NCBI GenBank assembly: GCA_031316315.1 | Contig: JADBEO010000031.1 | Coordinates: 1-48,802 of the forward strand | Length of the DNA: 48,802 nt | Source: Chelatococcus sambhunathii | GTDB lineage: Bacteria; Pseudomonadota; Alphaproteobacteria; Rhizobiales; Methylopilaceae | Reading direction: 5' to 3' | Shown: positions 1 through 8,666 of the stretch, piece by piece | How positions within the stretch are numbered: position 1 is the stretch's first letter | Layout: every line of letters starts with the position of its first letter | Notes under the pieces: model-generated | What the model saw: only the letters and a program-made list of their open reading frames with translations | Databases searched by the model: none | What the model was told of the DNA's origin: nothing | Position numbers and translations under genes: made by a program

Positions 1-37
1 ACCCCCACCCTGCCCTCCCCTTTGCAAGGGGAGGAAG
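1..37. repeat. Paired-hairpin repeat, family B (right half only)
   Basis: The stretch contains a 7-bp inverted repeat CCTCCCC / GGGGAGG around the loop TTTGCAA, preceded by CCCCACCCTGCC. The same arrangement forms the right half of the complete element at 19928-20051, so the left half probably lies outside the window. It sits directly after the stop codon of the last gene of the leftward polysaccharide operon, so it could also act as a transcript-end hairpin, although no U-run is visible. Confidence 0.6.
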
Positions 38-41
38 AGCC

Positions 42-590
42 TCACGCCGCCTGCGTCGCGGCCGGGTCAGTCAGCGCGCGCGTAAAATTGCCGATGGCGC
101 GGTCGAGCATGTCGCGCTGGAGATCGCCGACGACGAACTCCTCGGACGTGGCGTCCAGCGCGCTTTCGATCAGGAAGCAGCCCTGCACGGAATGGCGCAC
201 GCCGAGCGAGTGCAGCACCGGCCGTAAGGCGTAGTCCAGCATCAGCACATGGGCGAGCGAGCCTCCGACCGCGAGGGGGAGCACCGCCTTGTCGGTGAGC
301 GCCCGCTGGGGCAGGAGGTCGAGGAAGGTCTTGATGAGGCCGGAATAGGACGCCTTGTAGGTCGGCGTCACGAAGACGACGCCGTCGGCCTTGTCGAGCG
401 CGGCGACGGCGTCGGCGATCGCCGGCTCGCTGGCGTCTCCGGCGAGCAGAGGCTCCGCGGGAAGGTCGCGGACCCTCACATGGGCGGTGGAGAAGCCCGC
501 GGCGTCGAGCCGGGCGCGGACATGCTCCGCGAGGCGCGCGCTCTTGGAAGTCGGCGCGGGGCTGCCGGATACGAACAGAACCGACGTCAT
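42..590 (-). CDS. ssuE: SsuE-like NAD(P)H-dependent FMN reductase
   Basis: The 182-residue protein is close in length and sequence to SsuE, the flavodoxin-fold reductase that supplies reduced FMN to SsuD-type monooxygenases. The N-terminal phosphate-binding motif is GSPAPTSKSARL, and the segment TPTYKASYSGLIKTFLDLLP (about residues 75-95) is the signature of the family, including the Tyr-containing pi-helix region. It is cytoplasmic with no signal peptide. Its ATG overlaps the stop of the upstream glycosyltransferase by 4 nt (ATGA), so it is probably the last gene of the polysaccharide operon. That is an odd place for a flavin reductase. No alkanesulfonate monooxygenase or transporter gene is nearby, so the sulfonate role is not supported by context. 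It could serve another FMN-dependent enzyme. The family call is firm and the physiological role is open. Confidence 0.88.
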   Translation of the reverse strand: MTSVLFVSGSPAPTSKSARLAEHVRARLDAAGFSTAHVRVRDLPAEPLLAGDASEPAIADAVAALDKADGVVFVTPTYKASYSGLIKTFLDLLPQRALTDKAVLPLAVGGSLAHVLMLDYALRPVLHSLGVRHSVQGCFLIESALDATSEEFVVGDLQRDMLDRAIGNFTRALTDPAATQAA

Positions 591-1789
591 GATACGCCCT
601 CTGGCGTGGCGATCGCGCGGCTGGGCGCCCCTTTGCGGCCGGCGATCGCGGCCCGATAGGCGTCTGCGTATTTGGCCGCGACCTGCGGCCAGGAATAGAC
701 GGCGAGTTCTTCGCGCGACGGCTTTGCGCCGGGCGCGCCTTCGACAAGAGCAGCGTGAGCCGAGACGACCGCAGACGCGGCGGCGGAGGCGTCCGAGAAG
801 TCAACCAGCGCGACGCTCGGATGACGCGCGGCGAGGGTCTGGAACGCCTCGTTCGGATGGACCACAGGCTTCAGTCCGGCGCTCATCGCCTCGATCAGCG
901 CGACCCCAAACCCCTCGTAGTCCGAGGCGGAGACGAACAGCGAGGCGGCCCGAAGGACGTCCGCGACGCCCCTGTCGTCGAGGCCAACGTGCAGACGCAC
1001 ATTCTGCTCGACGCCGGCGCGCGCGATCTCCTCGCGCAGCTGCTCGACCGTCCAGTCCGAAGCCGCGCCGACGAGGTCGAGCCGCCAGTCGGGATCCCGT
1101 GCGGCCAGCGCTTTCGTCATGGCGATCAGGCGCTCGGGATGCTTGTTCTTGGAGAACCGGCCGAGGCTCGCCATGCGCTTGACCGGCGCCGCGCTCGAGG
1201 CCCCCGCGAACTTGTCGAGATCCGCGCCGTTCTCGATCACTTCGACGCCTGACACGACGGCCGAGAAGGCGTGCGCGTCGCTCGGGCTGCAGGCGACGAT
1301 CCGGTCGTAGAGGTTCGAGGTCAGCCGGGTCGGCCCGTCGAACCAGAGCTTCTTCAGCGCCGAGAAATCGCCGGTGTGGAAGAAGCCGCCATGCGTGGTC
1401 GCGACCAGCGGCAGGCGGTGGAAGGGCTTGGCCAGCGCGAGCGCGTCGAAGAAGAAATCGACAGCATGCACATGCACGACGTCCGCGCCGTCCAGGTGCC
1501 GGAAGACAGCGGGCGCAAGCGGATAGCGGGTCGAGCCGCGGAAGGGGATACGCCGCACATCGACGCCGCCGATGATCTCGCGCTCGGGAAGACGCTCGTC
1601 GAGCTTGCGGAACAGCCGGTCGAGCGTCACGACGCGCACATACCATCCGGCGCGCAGCTGCTCACGCGCGAGGTTCGCGACGACGTCCTCCAGTCCCCCC
1701 CGGTTCGGCCGGTACTGGCGCACGACATGGACGACGGAGAGCGGCGCGACCGCGTTCGCAAGATCGCGGCTGCGGAACGGCGCGTTCAT
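587..1789 (-). CDS. GT4-family glycosyltransferase
   Basis: This 400-residue protein is predicted to transfer a sugar from a nucleotide donor to a lipid-linked polysaccharide intermediate at the cytoplasmic face of the membrane. The N-terminal half carries the glycine-rich acceptor-side motif (VRQYRPNRGGLEDVV). The C-terminal half has the GT-B retaining EX7E motif in DYEGFGVALIEAMSAG. The start at 1789 was chosen because its ATG forms an ATGA overlap with the GH5 gene and because a longer frame upstream has no family similarity. Its own stop overlaps the ssuE start in the same way. Donor and acceptor cannot be read from the sequence. Its operon position with a flippase and another GT4 enzyme makes exopolysaccharide repeat-unit assembly the likely role. 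Confidence 0.87.
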   Translation of the reverse strand: MNAPFRSRDLANAVAPLSVVHVVRQYRPNRGGLEDVVANLAREQLRAGWYVRVVTLDRLFRKLDERLPEREIIGGVDVRRIPFRGSTRYPLAPAVFRHLDGADVVHVHAVDFFFDALALAKPFHRLPLVATTHGGFFHTGDFSALKKLWFDGPTRLTSNLYDRIVACSPSDAHAFSAVVSGVEVIENGADLDKFAGASSAAPVKRMASLGRFSKNKHPERLIAMTKALAARDPDWRLDLVGAASDWTVEQLREEIARAGVEQNVRLHVGLDDRGVADVLRAASLFVSASDYEGFGVALIEAMSAGLKPVVHPNEAFQTLAARHPSVALVDFSDASAAASAVVSAHAALVEGAPGAKPSREELAVYSWPQVAAKYADAYRAAIAGRKGAPSRAIATPEGVS

Positions 1790-2820
1790 GAGCGCCCCCC
1801 GAGGTCGCAGGCGGAGCCGCCGTTCGCCATCAGGGGTTTCAGCGCCGCCATCTGCGGGCGCTCGCCGGCGTCGGTGGGCTCCAGGTTGAAGGGGTAGTCC
1901 TTCGGCCACCACGCGCCGGCGCCCCAGGCGGTCCAGCCGATCCAGGCGTCGGGCGCATCGTTCATCTTCCTGACCATGGCGGTCAGAGCCGCGACGCAGT
2001 CGGGACGTTCGGAGGCCGCGAACTCGCCGAGGAAGCCGCGGCGGCCGCCGGCGCGAAGCCAGGCGGTGACGTCGTCGATCGCCTTGAGCGCCCGTTCCGC
2101 GCCCGAGCATTCGGGCTGGCGGCCGGAGAAGTCGGCATCGAGATACTGATGGAAGTCATAGGCCATGCGTCCGAGCGGGTCGGAGACCCTGGCCATCTCG
2201 ACGTCGTTGCGCCCGACGGCGAGCTCGCTCGACCAGCTGTGGGCGCCGGTGTAGGCGGTGCCCGGCACGATGATCATCTGCAGCGCGCCCGTCTTGCGGA
2301 TCGCGTCGACCGCCGCCTGGGACGTCTTCGCCCAGTCCGCCGCCTGCACGTCGTATGGCTCGTTCATGAGCGAGAAGACCGTGCGGGGATTTCCCTTGAA
2401 ATGCGTCGCCAGCCGCTTCCAGAGATCGACGAACTGCGCGACGGGCGCGTCGGCGGATCCGATCCGCTTGCCGCGGTAATAGGCGTAGTCGTGCGGATCG
2501 ACGATCACCGTCAGCCCGGCCGCGTTGGCGGCCTTCACCGCGCCGTCGAGACGGGCGAGTTCGCCCTTGTCGAAGGGAGCGTTCGGCTTCGGCTGCAGGC
2601 GCTCCCAACGGAACGGCAAGCGCACCGCCGTGCCGCCGTTCGCCGCGAGGCGATCGAAGGCGGCGGCGTCGGGATAGGCGTAGTCGAAATTCGGGCGGCC
2701 GGGCGTCGGCCCGAAATCTGCGCCCGAAAGGTTGACCCCGCGCAGGCAGGGTTCGGCGAAGGCCTGCGAGACGGCCGTCGCCAGCGCAAGCGCCACAGCG
2801 AGGGCCGTTTTGCCGCTCAT
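1786..2820 (-). CDS. Secreted GH5 glycoside hydrolase (endoglucanase-like)
   Basis: The 344-residue protein begins with a typical signal peptide (MSGKTALAVALALATAVSQA, probable cleavage after AFA), so it acts in the periplasm or outside. The mature part is a GH5 (cellulase A) TIM barrel. The conserved acid/base lies in LMNEPYD (Glu154) and the nucleophile in GFLGEFAAS (Glu266). The start of the barrel (RGVNLSGADFG) and a late W-x-W region (DAWIGWTAWGAGAWW) also fit. The start at 2820 is supported by the signal peptide. Both ends overlap neighbours by ATGA. GH5 enzymes in export loci usually trim or release the polymer during secretion. Cellulose-like beta-glycan specificity is likely but not shown. 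Confidence 0.88.
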   Translation of the reverse strand: MSGKTALAVALALATAVSQAFAEPCLRGVNLSGADFGPTPGRPNFDYAYPDAAAFDRLAANGGTAVRLPFRWERLQPKPNAPFDKGELARLDGAVKAANAAGLTVIVDPHDYAYYRGKRIGSADAPVAQFVDLWKRLATHFKGNPRTVFSLMNEPYDVQAADWAKTSQAAVDAIRKTGALQMIIVPGTAYTGAHSWSSELAVGRNDVEMARVSDPLGRMAYDFHQYLDADFSGRQPECSGAERALKAIDDVTAWLRAGGRRGFLGEFAASERPDCVAALTAMVRKMNDAPDAWIGWTAWGAGAWWPKDYPFNLEPTDAGERPQMAALKPLMANGGSACDLGGRS

Positions 2821-4751
2821 TCGGCGGCCACGCTCTGCGTCACGGCGGGCGGGGCGACGACGCCGACGAGCGTCGCAAGCAGCCGGGCGCGGGCGCCCTT
2901 GTGGGTGAAGTTGTGGTCGGCGTCCATCACCATGGCGCGCCAGACGTTCGGATAGTTCGCGACCTTCCTGCCGTCCTCGCCGAAATAAGTGTGGAGCTCG
3001 GCGAGGCCGAGGTCGCCCTCGGAATAGACGAGCCAGACGCGCACGCCGCGCCTGTCGAGCGTCGCGAAGCGGCGGTGCACCTCTCGGTAGAGGCGGGCCT
3101 CCGGCGTCAGCTCGCCGAACAGCGGCGCGAACTTTACCGCAGCCTTCCGGAGCAGGCGGTGCGTGACGTATTTGGCGGCCGCGCCGACGCGCAGCTGGCC
3201 CTTGAGCAGGCGCTTCCAGCCGCCGCGCTTCCACAGCGTCGCGCCGAAATCGCCGATCGAGCGATGCGCGTAGCGCAGAGCCTCGGCGATGTCCTCGCGC
3301 GGGTCCCAGACGAAGCGCTCGGTGTTGACCATCACCACCTGGTCGACGCGGTCGTCCTGGACGGCTGCGTTGAAGGCGGCGTAGGCGCCGCTGCAGCGGC
3401 CGATGAGGAACGGCCGGTGGTAGCCGAGCCCGGCCAGCGCGTCGATCGCCGCCTTCATGTCGTCGATCTGACCTTGGCTGTAGAGCACCTCGCCCGTCAT
3501 GTCTGGATGCGGGAGGCTGTCGCCGATCCCGGCCGCGTCGAGGCGAAGCGACGGCACGCCGAGGGCAGCGAGCGCGCGCGCCTGCTCGATCGTCGCCCGG
3601 CCCCAGCCGATGTGATAGTCGCGGCCGGCGTTGGCGAAGATCGCCGCCGGCTGGCCGCTCGGGTTCTCCGGCTCGCACAGCACGCCGAACAGGCGCCCTT
3701 CCGGGCCGAAGCGGATCGGCCGCTCGCGATATCCCTCGCCTTGCACCGGCGCGGGCGCAGCCACGATCGGGGCGGCCCGCCGCGGCAGGAACGATCCCGA
3801 GGCTGTGTCGATGTCGAGCGCGGCGATCCAGTTCGCGACGGCGTCCAGCACCTGGTGGGGCGGCTCGGCCTGGGTGGGGTCGGTGGCGAGGATCTCGTAG
3901 CCCTCGTAGGGCAGCGCTTCGGTCTCGACGCCGAGCGTCGCGAGATGGGCGGCGAAGCGCTCGTCGCCGCCGTGATTGACGCGGCCGACCATCAGCGCGC
4001 GCGCGGCCGGCGCCGCATCGAGCTTGGTCAGGTCGATCGACTTGATGGCGGCGGCGCGGGCCGGCTCCAGCGCGATGCCCGCGACCGCGTGGCCGCCGAG
4101 GTCGTCCGGATCCGGAGTGATGCCGATCCGGTCGGTCAGCATGCGCGCCCACAGCGAAAGCTCCCGGAGATAGAAGCGGCCGCTGGTGACGGGCGCCATG
4201 AAGACGGCCGCTTCTACCGGGCCGATTTCGCGCGCGACGAGCGCGGCGAGCGCGCCGCCGAGGCCCTGCCCGACGACGACAATGCGTTCCCGCCCCGTCG
4301 CCCAGCGCAGGAAGCGCGCGGCGGCGCGGATAGACTCCATCCAGTCATCGAGCCCGGCGGCCTCGGGGCCATCCGGCGAGTCGCCGACCCCCGGATAGTC
4401 GAAACGCAGGCAGGGCGACCCCTGGGCCTGAATACGTTCGGCGAGCGTGCGCCAGGTCGTGCGGACGCACATTTCCTCGTAGCCGATCGCGCCGAGCATC
4501 AGCACCGCGACCGGCCCGTCGGCGGGATAGAGCTGCCCGATGCAGTTGCCGAAGGTGACGGGGACGCCGACGCGGGTGTCCGGCTGCGTGATCGTCGCTC
4601 CGATCGAGGCCGCGTAGTCGCGGACCAGTTCGACCCGGGCCGCGACGCCGAGATCTTCCGTTCCGCGCGCGAACGCGCCAGCGAGGTTGAGCATAAGCGA
4701 GGTCCTGCGATCTGCTGCGTCTGCGGTCGAAAGGATGGGCGGCCGGTTCAT
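2817..4751 (-). CDS. Tandem alpha/beta-hydrolase protein with altered nucleophiles
   Basis: The 644-residue protein contains two alpha/beta-hydrolase domains, roughly residues 55-325 and 350-640. In the first, the nucleophile elbow reads VGQGLGG, placing Gly163 where Ser is expected, so this copy is probably not a normal esterase. In the second, the elbow reads IGRCSGAY, placing Cys453 at the nucleophile site. An acidic residue (SEGD) and a His (DADHNFTH) follow in suitable positions, so a Cys-His-Asp triad is possible. There is no signal peptide. Its neighbours (flippase, GH5, GT4) suggest a role in acyl or ester modification of the polysaccharide or its lipid carrier, but no substrate is known. 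The start at 4751 gives an ATGA overlap with the flippase gene. A later Met at about 4694 is an alternative. Confidence 0.75.
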   Translation of the reverse strand: MNRPPILSTADAADRRTSLMLNLAGAFARGTEDLGVAARVELVRDYAASIGATITQPDTRVGVPVTFGNCIGQLYPADGPVAVLMLGAIGYEEMCVRTTWRTLAERIQAQGSPCLRFDYPGVGDSPDGPEAAGLDDWMESIRAAARFLRWATGRERIVVVGQGLGGALAALVAREIGPVEAAVFMAPVTSGRFYLRELSLWARMLTDRIGITPDPDDLGGHAVAGIALEPARAAAIKSIDLTKLDAAPAARALMVGRVNHGGDERFAAHLATLGVETEALPYEGYEILATDPTQAEPPHQVLDAVANWIAALDIDTASGSFLPRRAAPIVAAPAPVQGEGYRERPIRFGPEGRLFGVLCEPENPSGQPAAIFANAGRDYHIGWGRATIEQARALAALGVPSLRLDAAGIGDSLPHPDMTGEVLYSQGQIDDMKAAIDALAGLGYHRPFLIGRCSGAYAAFNAAVQDDRVDQVVMVNTERFVWDPREDIAEALRYAHRSIGDFGATLWKRGGWKRLLKGQLRVGAAAKYVTHRLLRKAAVKFAPLFGELTPEARLYREVHRRFATLDRRGVRVWLVYSEGDLGLAELHTYFGEDGRKVANYPNVWRAMVMDADHNFTHKGARARLLATLVGVVAPPAVTQSVAAE

Positions 4752-6121
4752 TCGGCGGCCTCAAAGCGGGTCTGGAGGCGAATCTCGCGGGCCTTCGCGC
4801 CGGCGCCGCCGAACAGGAACGGCCTGAAGAAGGCCGTCGCCATGTTGTCGACGCCCCATGCGCCGGCGATCCAGCGGGCGGCGACGTAATTCGAGGCGAC
4901 CGCGTAGACGAAGCTCGCCGAGGCGATGCCGATCAGGCCGAAGGTCCGGCCGAGAGCCAACAGCAGCCCCAGGTAGGCGACGAACATGATCGCGCGCGCG
5001 ATCAGGAAGAAGCGCTCGCCGCCGCCGATCATGATCAGCCAGGAGCCCGGCCCGAAGAAGGCCTGGCTCACCGCCAGGGCGCAGAGCACCACGAGGACGT
5101 TCGAGTCGCGAGCGAAATGCTCGTCGAACAGGGTGAGCACGAAGGGGCCGGCGACGGCGAGGACGAGCGCCCCGAACAGCGAGATGCAGAAGGCGGCCAT
5201 GGACAGACGGCCGGTGATCCGCTGCGCGCCGGCCCGGTCGCCGGCCTGGAACTTGGCGGCGATCAGCGGCACGCCCACGGTGTCGATGGCGGCGACCGGC
5301 AGGGTGAGCAGCATGGCGATGCGGAGCGCGACGAAATAGAAGCCGGCCTGCTCCAGCCCGAGCAAAGCGCCGATCAGGATCGTCTCCAGATAGGCTTGGG
5401 CGGAGTTCAGCACGTTGTTGGCGATGAAGTAGCCGCTCTCGGCGCGCCATTCACGCGGCGCGACCTCGTCGGAACGAGGTCGAAGGAAGCCGACGCCCTC
5501 GTCCTTCAGGAATGCGAGAACCTGATAGGCCGTTGCGGCCCCGAGCAGCAGCGTGACGATGACCATCGCCGCCGCGCCGCCGGACATCAGCCCGTAATAG
5601 GCGGCCGCGAAGAACGCCACGACGCTCGCCGCGCGCCAGATGATCTCGCGCGGCAGCAGCGAGAGGTTGATGCTGCCGTGGATGCGGAAATAGTTCTGCA
5701 GGTACTCGCTCAGCGAGAACACCGCCGCGAACAGGAAGCCGATCCAGAGATGGTCATAAGGGTATGGGATCTCGTCGGAGAAGACGAACAGCGCGGCCGC
5801 CGCGAGGGACAGCGCGCCGCATCCCCCGAGTAGCCACTCGGCGTTGACGCGCAGGAGCGTGCGGTTGATCGGATCGTCGGCGCCGGCGTCGCGGCGGTAG
5901 TGCTTCACGACCAGGATCTGCTGGCCGAGCACCGCGATCAGCCCAAGAGCGCTGCCGATCGAGAACAGGAAGACATAGAGGCCGTACTCGTGGGTCGACA
6001 GCAGCCGGCTCGCGACCAGCATCACGAGAAACGACAGGAAGGTCGAGCCGAAACGCGACGAGAAGGCGATCGCGAAGCGCCTGAGCTCGATGAAGCGGGG
6101 CGACCGGATGAGCGCGATCAT
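4748..6121 (-). CDS. Wzx-like polysaccharide flippase (MOP superfamily)
   Basis: This 457-residue protein is almost entirely hydrophobic, with about 12 to 14 predicted membrane helices. Its N-terminus (RFAIAFSSRFGSTFLSFLVM followed by ASRLLSTHEYGLYVFLFS) matches the start of polysaccharide-biosynthesis/Wzx transporters. It should flip the undecaprenyl-linked repeat unit from the cytoplasmic to the periplasmic face of the inner membrane. The start at 6121 overlaps the stop of the upstream GT4 gene (ATGA), and its stop overlaps the tandem hydrolase gene. With the Wzz-like and Wzy-like genes at 8.7-12.0 kb it supports a Wzx/Wzy-dependent pathway. The transported glycan is unknown. Confidence 0.85.
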   Translation of the reverse strand: MIALIRSPRFIELRRFAIAFSSRFGSTFLSFLVMLVASRLLSTHEYGLYVFLFSIGSALGLIAVLGQQILVVKHYRRDAGADDPINRTLLRVNAEWLLGGCGALSLAAAALFVFSDEIPYPYDHLWIGFLFAAVFSLSEYLQNYFRIHGSINLSLLPREIIWRAASVVAFFAAAYYGLMSGGAAAMVIVTLLLGAATAYQVLAFLKDEGVGFLRPRSDEVAPREWRAESGYFIANNVLNSAQAYLETILIGALLGLEQAGFYFVALRIAMLLTLPVAAIDTVGVPLIAAKFQAGDRAGAQRITGRLSMAAFCISLFGALVLAVAGPFVLTLFDEHFARDSNVLVVLCALAVSQAFFGPGSWLIMIGGGERFFLIARAIMFVAYLGLLLALGRTFGLIGIASASFVYAVASNYVAARWIAGAWGVDNMATAFFRPFLFGGAGAKAREIRLQTRFEAAE

Positions 6122-7371
6122 GCGCGCGCTCCCTGGACGGCGGCGGCGGGCGCCGGGCGCAGCGCGGGCTCGATCGAGGCGAAGACGGCGTCGAAACCTG
6201 CGGCGATCCGCGGCGTCAGATACTTCGCGGCCGAGGCCAGCGCGCCGGCGGAAAGCCGCGCGATCCGCTGCGGCTGCGCGGCGAGCGACGCGAGTTTCTC
6301 GGCCAGTTCGACGTCGTCTCCGGGCTCGAAGACATCGCCGTTGAAATCGGGCTCGATGGTTTCCGGAAGGCCGCCGGACCGGGCCGCGATCACCGGCACG
6401 CCATGCGCGAAGGCCTCGATCGCGACGCGGCCGAACGGCTCCTGGAACAGCGAGGGAACGACCAGCACGTCGATCTCGGGGAAGAAGTCCGCCGGCTTTG
6501 TCCAGCCGAGGAATCGGGCGTCGGCAGGGAACTTGGCCGGCAGCGTTTCCGCGTAGTCGCCGAAGCCCGTTCCGGCGACCAGGAACTCGGCCTGCCCCGG
6601 GGCGAGCCGGCGGGCGGCGGCCGCCAGCGTGTCGAGGCCCTTCACGGGATCGAGCACGCCGATGAACCCGAAGCGGACCGGCCGGCCCTCCGGCGCGGCG
6701 CGCGGTCCCGGGGCGACGATCTCGGTGATCGCGCCCGGCACGATATGCGGCTTCGCGTTCGGAAAATAGCCGTGCTCGAGATGGCGGCCGACGATGAAGC
6801 CGGTCTCGCCGACGACGGCGTCGACGAAGCGGGAGGTGAGCTTCTTGCCGTAGGAGGTCGCCTGGCACGAGCCGCAGGCGCGGCCGCAGTTGCCGCCGCC
6901 CTTGCGCATGCTGGCCTTCCAGCACAGCAGGAAGGCCGAGCGCAGGATATGAACCGTCGGCAGGCCGAGCGACTTCGCCGCGGCCCAGGTCGCGACGTTC
7001 ACGTTCTCGATGGAGTCGGTGAGCACGATCTCCGGCCGGAACCGCTTCATCTCCCGCCGCATGACGAAAAAGGCGCGCGGATTGAAATTCTCCAGCGCGT
7101 GCCACAACGCCTTGCGCCAGGCCGGACGCGGCAGGCGGTAGTTCCAGTCGACGTTGGGGCTTTTCAGACGCCGTACGGGAACGCCGTCGAAGATCTCGTG
7201 CTTGTCCTCGCCCGAGACGTTGACGACCTCGACCTCGTGGCCGCGCGCGATCAGCAGCTTCGCGACCATCATGGCCGAGATCGGCCCGCCGCCGTCGATG
7301 AACGGCGGAAAGGCCGCGCACGCCATCAGGATGCGTCGCCCGCCCTCGCGATGTCCGACCGCCTCGACCAT
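6118..7371 (-). CDS. GT4-family glycosyltransferase with Cys-rich insertion
   Basis: The 417-residue protein is a GT-B fold glycosyltransferase. The N-terminal domain has the glycine loop FPPFIDGGGPISAM, and the C-terminal domain has the EX7E motif in FQEPFGRVAIEAFAHG followed by ARSGGLPETI. Between about residues 145 and 175 is a cysteine cluster (LLCWKASM...GNCGRACGSCQ), as seen in a subset of GT4 enzymes. It may bind a metal or be structural. I chose the Met at 7371 because a GGAGG sequence lies about 10 nt upstream. The frame stays open to 7431, so a 20-residue extension is possible. Its stop overlaps the flippase start (ATGA). It is probably cytoplasmic and adds one sugar of the repeat unit. 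Confidence 0.85.
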   Translation of the reverse strand: MVEAVGHREGGRRILMACAAFPPFIDGGGPISAMMVAKLLIARGHEVEVVNVSGEDKHEIFDGVPVRRLKSPNVDWNYRLPRPAWRKALWHALENFNPRAFFVMRREMKRFRPEIVLTDSIENVNVATWAAAKSLGLPTVHILRSAFLLCWKASMRKGGGNCGRACGSCQATSYGKKLTSRFVDAVVGETGFIVGRHLEHGYFPNAKPHIVPGAITEIVAPGPRAAPEGRPVRFGFIGVLDPVKGLDTLAAAARRLAPGQAEFLVAGTGFGDYAETLPAKFPADARFLGWTKPADFFPEIDVLVVPSLFQEPFGRVAIEAFAHGVPVIAARSGGLPETIEPDFNGDVFEPGDDVELAEKLASLAAQPQRIARLSAGALASAAKYLTPRIAAGFDAVFASIEPALRPAPAAAVQGARA

Positions 7372-7469
7372 CGAGACTTCGCCTCCCTGCCTGCAGCCTT
7401 CATAGCGCGGGCGCCGTAAAGACTTCCCCAAGCGCCATGCTTAAATCGGGTTTTACGCGTTGCGCCGTC

Positions 7470-8294
7470 TCAGTTTTCCGGCCGCAGACGGCGCGGCGCG
7501 AGATCCATTGCCTGAGACGCGCGGCGGAGCTTCAGCCAGGCGATCCAGCCGAAGAAGCGCACGACGTCGATCGTGTAGCGCCGCCCGAGCCGTCGCGGCT
7601 CCTGGACGAGGCGGAACAGCCATTCCGCGCGCAACGCGCGCACGATCCGGGGCGCCCGTACGACGCGGCCGGCGATGAAGTCGAGCAGCGCGCCGACCAT
7701 CATGATCGCCGGAGCGTCCATGGCCGCGGCGTGCTCGGCGACGAAGGTCTCCTGCCGCGGATTGCCGAGCGCGACCAGTACGAGGTCCGGCGCCGCGGCG
7801 TTGATTTCGGCGACCACCTCCGACGCCTCGTGGTCCGCGAAATAACCGTCTCGGACCCCGACGATCCGGTGGCGCGGGAAGCGCTCCTCGAGCCGCCTGC
7901 CTGCCTCTTCGGCGACGCCAGGCTTCGCGCCCAGCAGGAAGATTCTCAATTCGCGCCGCGTCGCGCCCAGAAGGGCCGGCGTCAGATCGGTCCCGTTGAG
8001 GTTCTGCTCGAAGCGGCGCCCGTTGACCAGTTGCGAGCAGATGTCGACGCCGACGCCGTCGTTCAGCACGAGGCAGCGCGAGAGCGTACGGGCGTACTCA
8101 CGCGACTCGAACGCCTGCAACATGGTGTTGGCGTTACAAAAGGCGACGCGGATCTGCCGGCGGTCCTCGAACGACTTCTGGATCGTCTGGATGGCCCTCG
8201 CGCGATCGACATAGGGGATCTCGAGCCCGCCGATCCGCAGATACGGGCCGATCCACCGACGTTCCGGCCCCTGATAGATCGCCTGATTGCCCAT
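7470..8294 (-). CDS. WecG/TagA/CpsF family glycosyltransferase
   Basis: The 274-residue protein (start at Met 8294) belongs to the GT26 WecG/TagA/CpsF family, whose members add the second sugar (for example ManNAc(A) or glucose) to a polyprenyl-diphosphate-linked sugar. Visible family signatures are VAFCNANTMLQA, the acidic LNDGVGVDI motif with its catalytic Asp, LVLVALGNPRQE, and the C-terminal membrane-associating region RAEWLFRLVQEPRRLGRRY. The frame is open to 8411, but the upstream residues look unlike the family. The Met at 8294 places the conserved IGGLEIPYVD strand about 17 residues from the start. It lies 98 bp upstream of the leftward GT4-flippase operon and is probably its first gene. 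No priming phosphoglycosyltransferase is present in the window. Confidence 0.87.
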   Translation of the reverse strand: MGNQAIYQGPERRWIGPYLRIGGLEIPYVDRARAIQTIQKSFEDRRQIRVAFCNANTMLQAFESREYARTLSRCLVLNDGVGVDICSQLVNGRRFEQNLNGTDLTPALLGATRRELRIFLLGAKPGVAEEAGRRLEERFPRHRIVGVRDGYFADHEASEVVAEINAAAPDLVLVALGNPRQETFVAEHAAAMDAPAIMMVGALLDFIAGRVVRAPRIVRALRAEWLFRLVQEPRRLGRRYTIDVVRFFGWIAWLKLRRASQAMDLAPRRLRPEN

Positions 8295-8666
8295 GTGCCC
8301 GCGTCTTTCCGCAGATTTTCTCTCGGACGCCGCCGCGATGCCGGCCGGCATCCGCTCATATTCGGCCCGTCCGCCTGTAGGCGCCCGAGGCTCCGTTCTC
8401 CGTCCCGCCATCGGACGCCACGCGGCGGGGCTGACGGAGGTTACCTAAGCCAGCGCCATGCCAGGCTCAAGTTTTATAGCAGGGCATACTTAAGTTGTTT
8501 TCATCTGTTTCTTTGAAAAGTGGTGCGGCATAAGTAAGTAATTGTTAAATACTTTTCGTCTCGGCGATTATCGAAAAATTAACCATGACGACGCACGGTC
8601 GGCGTGACGCGTTGCGCGCGCCCTGTGGGCCGGCCTAGCAACAAAAAGTCGAGACGGAGCAAGGGC
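8295..8666. promoter_or_regulatory. Divergent intergenic control region of the polysaccharide locus
   Basis: This 370-bp gap separates the leftward wecG-like gene from the rightward wzz-like gene. Its middle (about 8455-8590) is far richer in A and T than the flanks. A possible sigma-70-type promoter for the rightward genes is TTGTTA at 8542-8547 and GATTAT at 8566-8571 with 18 bp between. A related pair of short sequences, CATACTTAAG and CATAAGTAAG, could form operator half-sites. A 17-codon frame beginning ATGACGACG at 8585 ends before the wzz-like gene and looks like chance. The promoter assignment is by eye only. Confidence 0.4.

Noticed and set aside
2901-4889. Long open frame (662 codons) on the + strand opposite the tandem hydrolase gene
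   Set aside because: It is antisense to a gene with clear protein motifs. Its product is Arg/Ala/Glu-rich with no recognisable domain, a common artefact of very GC-rich DNA.
8585-8638. 17-codon frame ATGACGACG just ahead of the wzz-like gene as a leader peptide
   Set aside because: There is no good ribosome site, no run of regulatory codons and no attenuator hairpin. It is probably chance.
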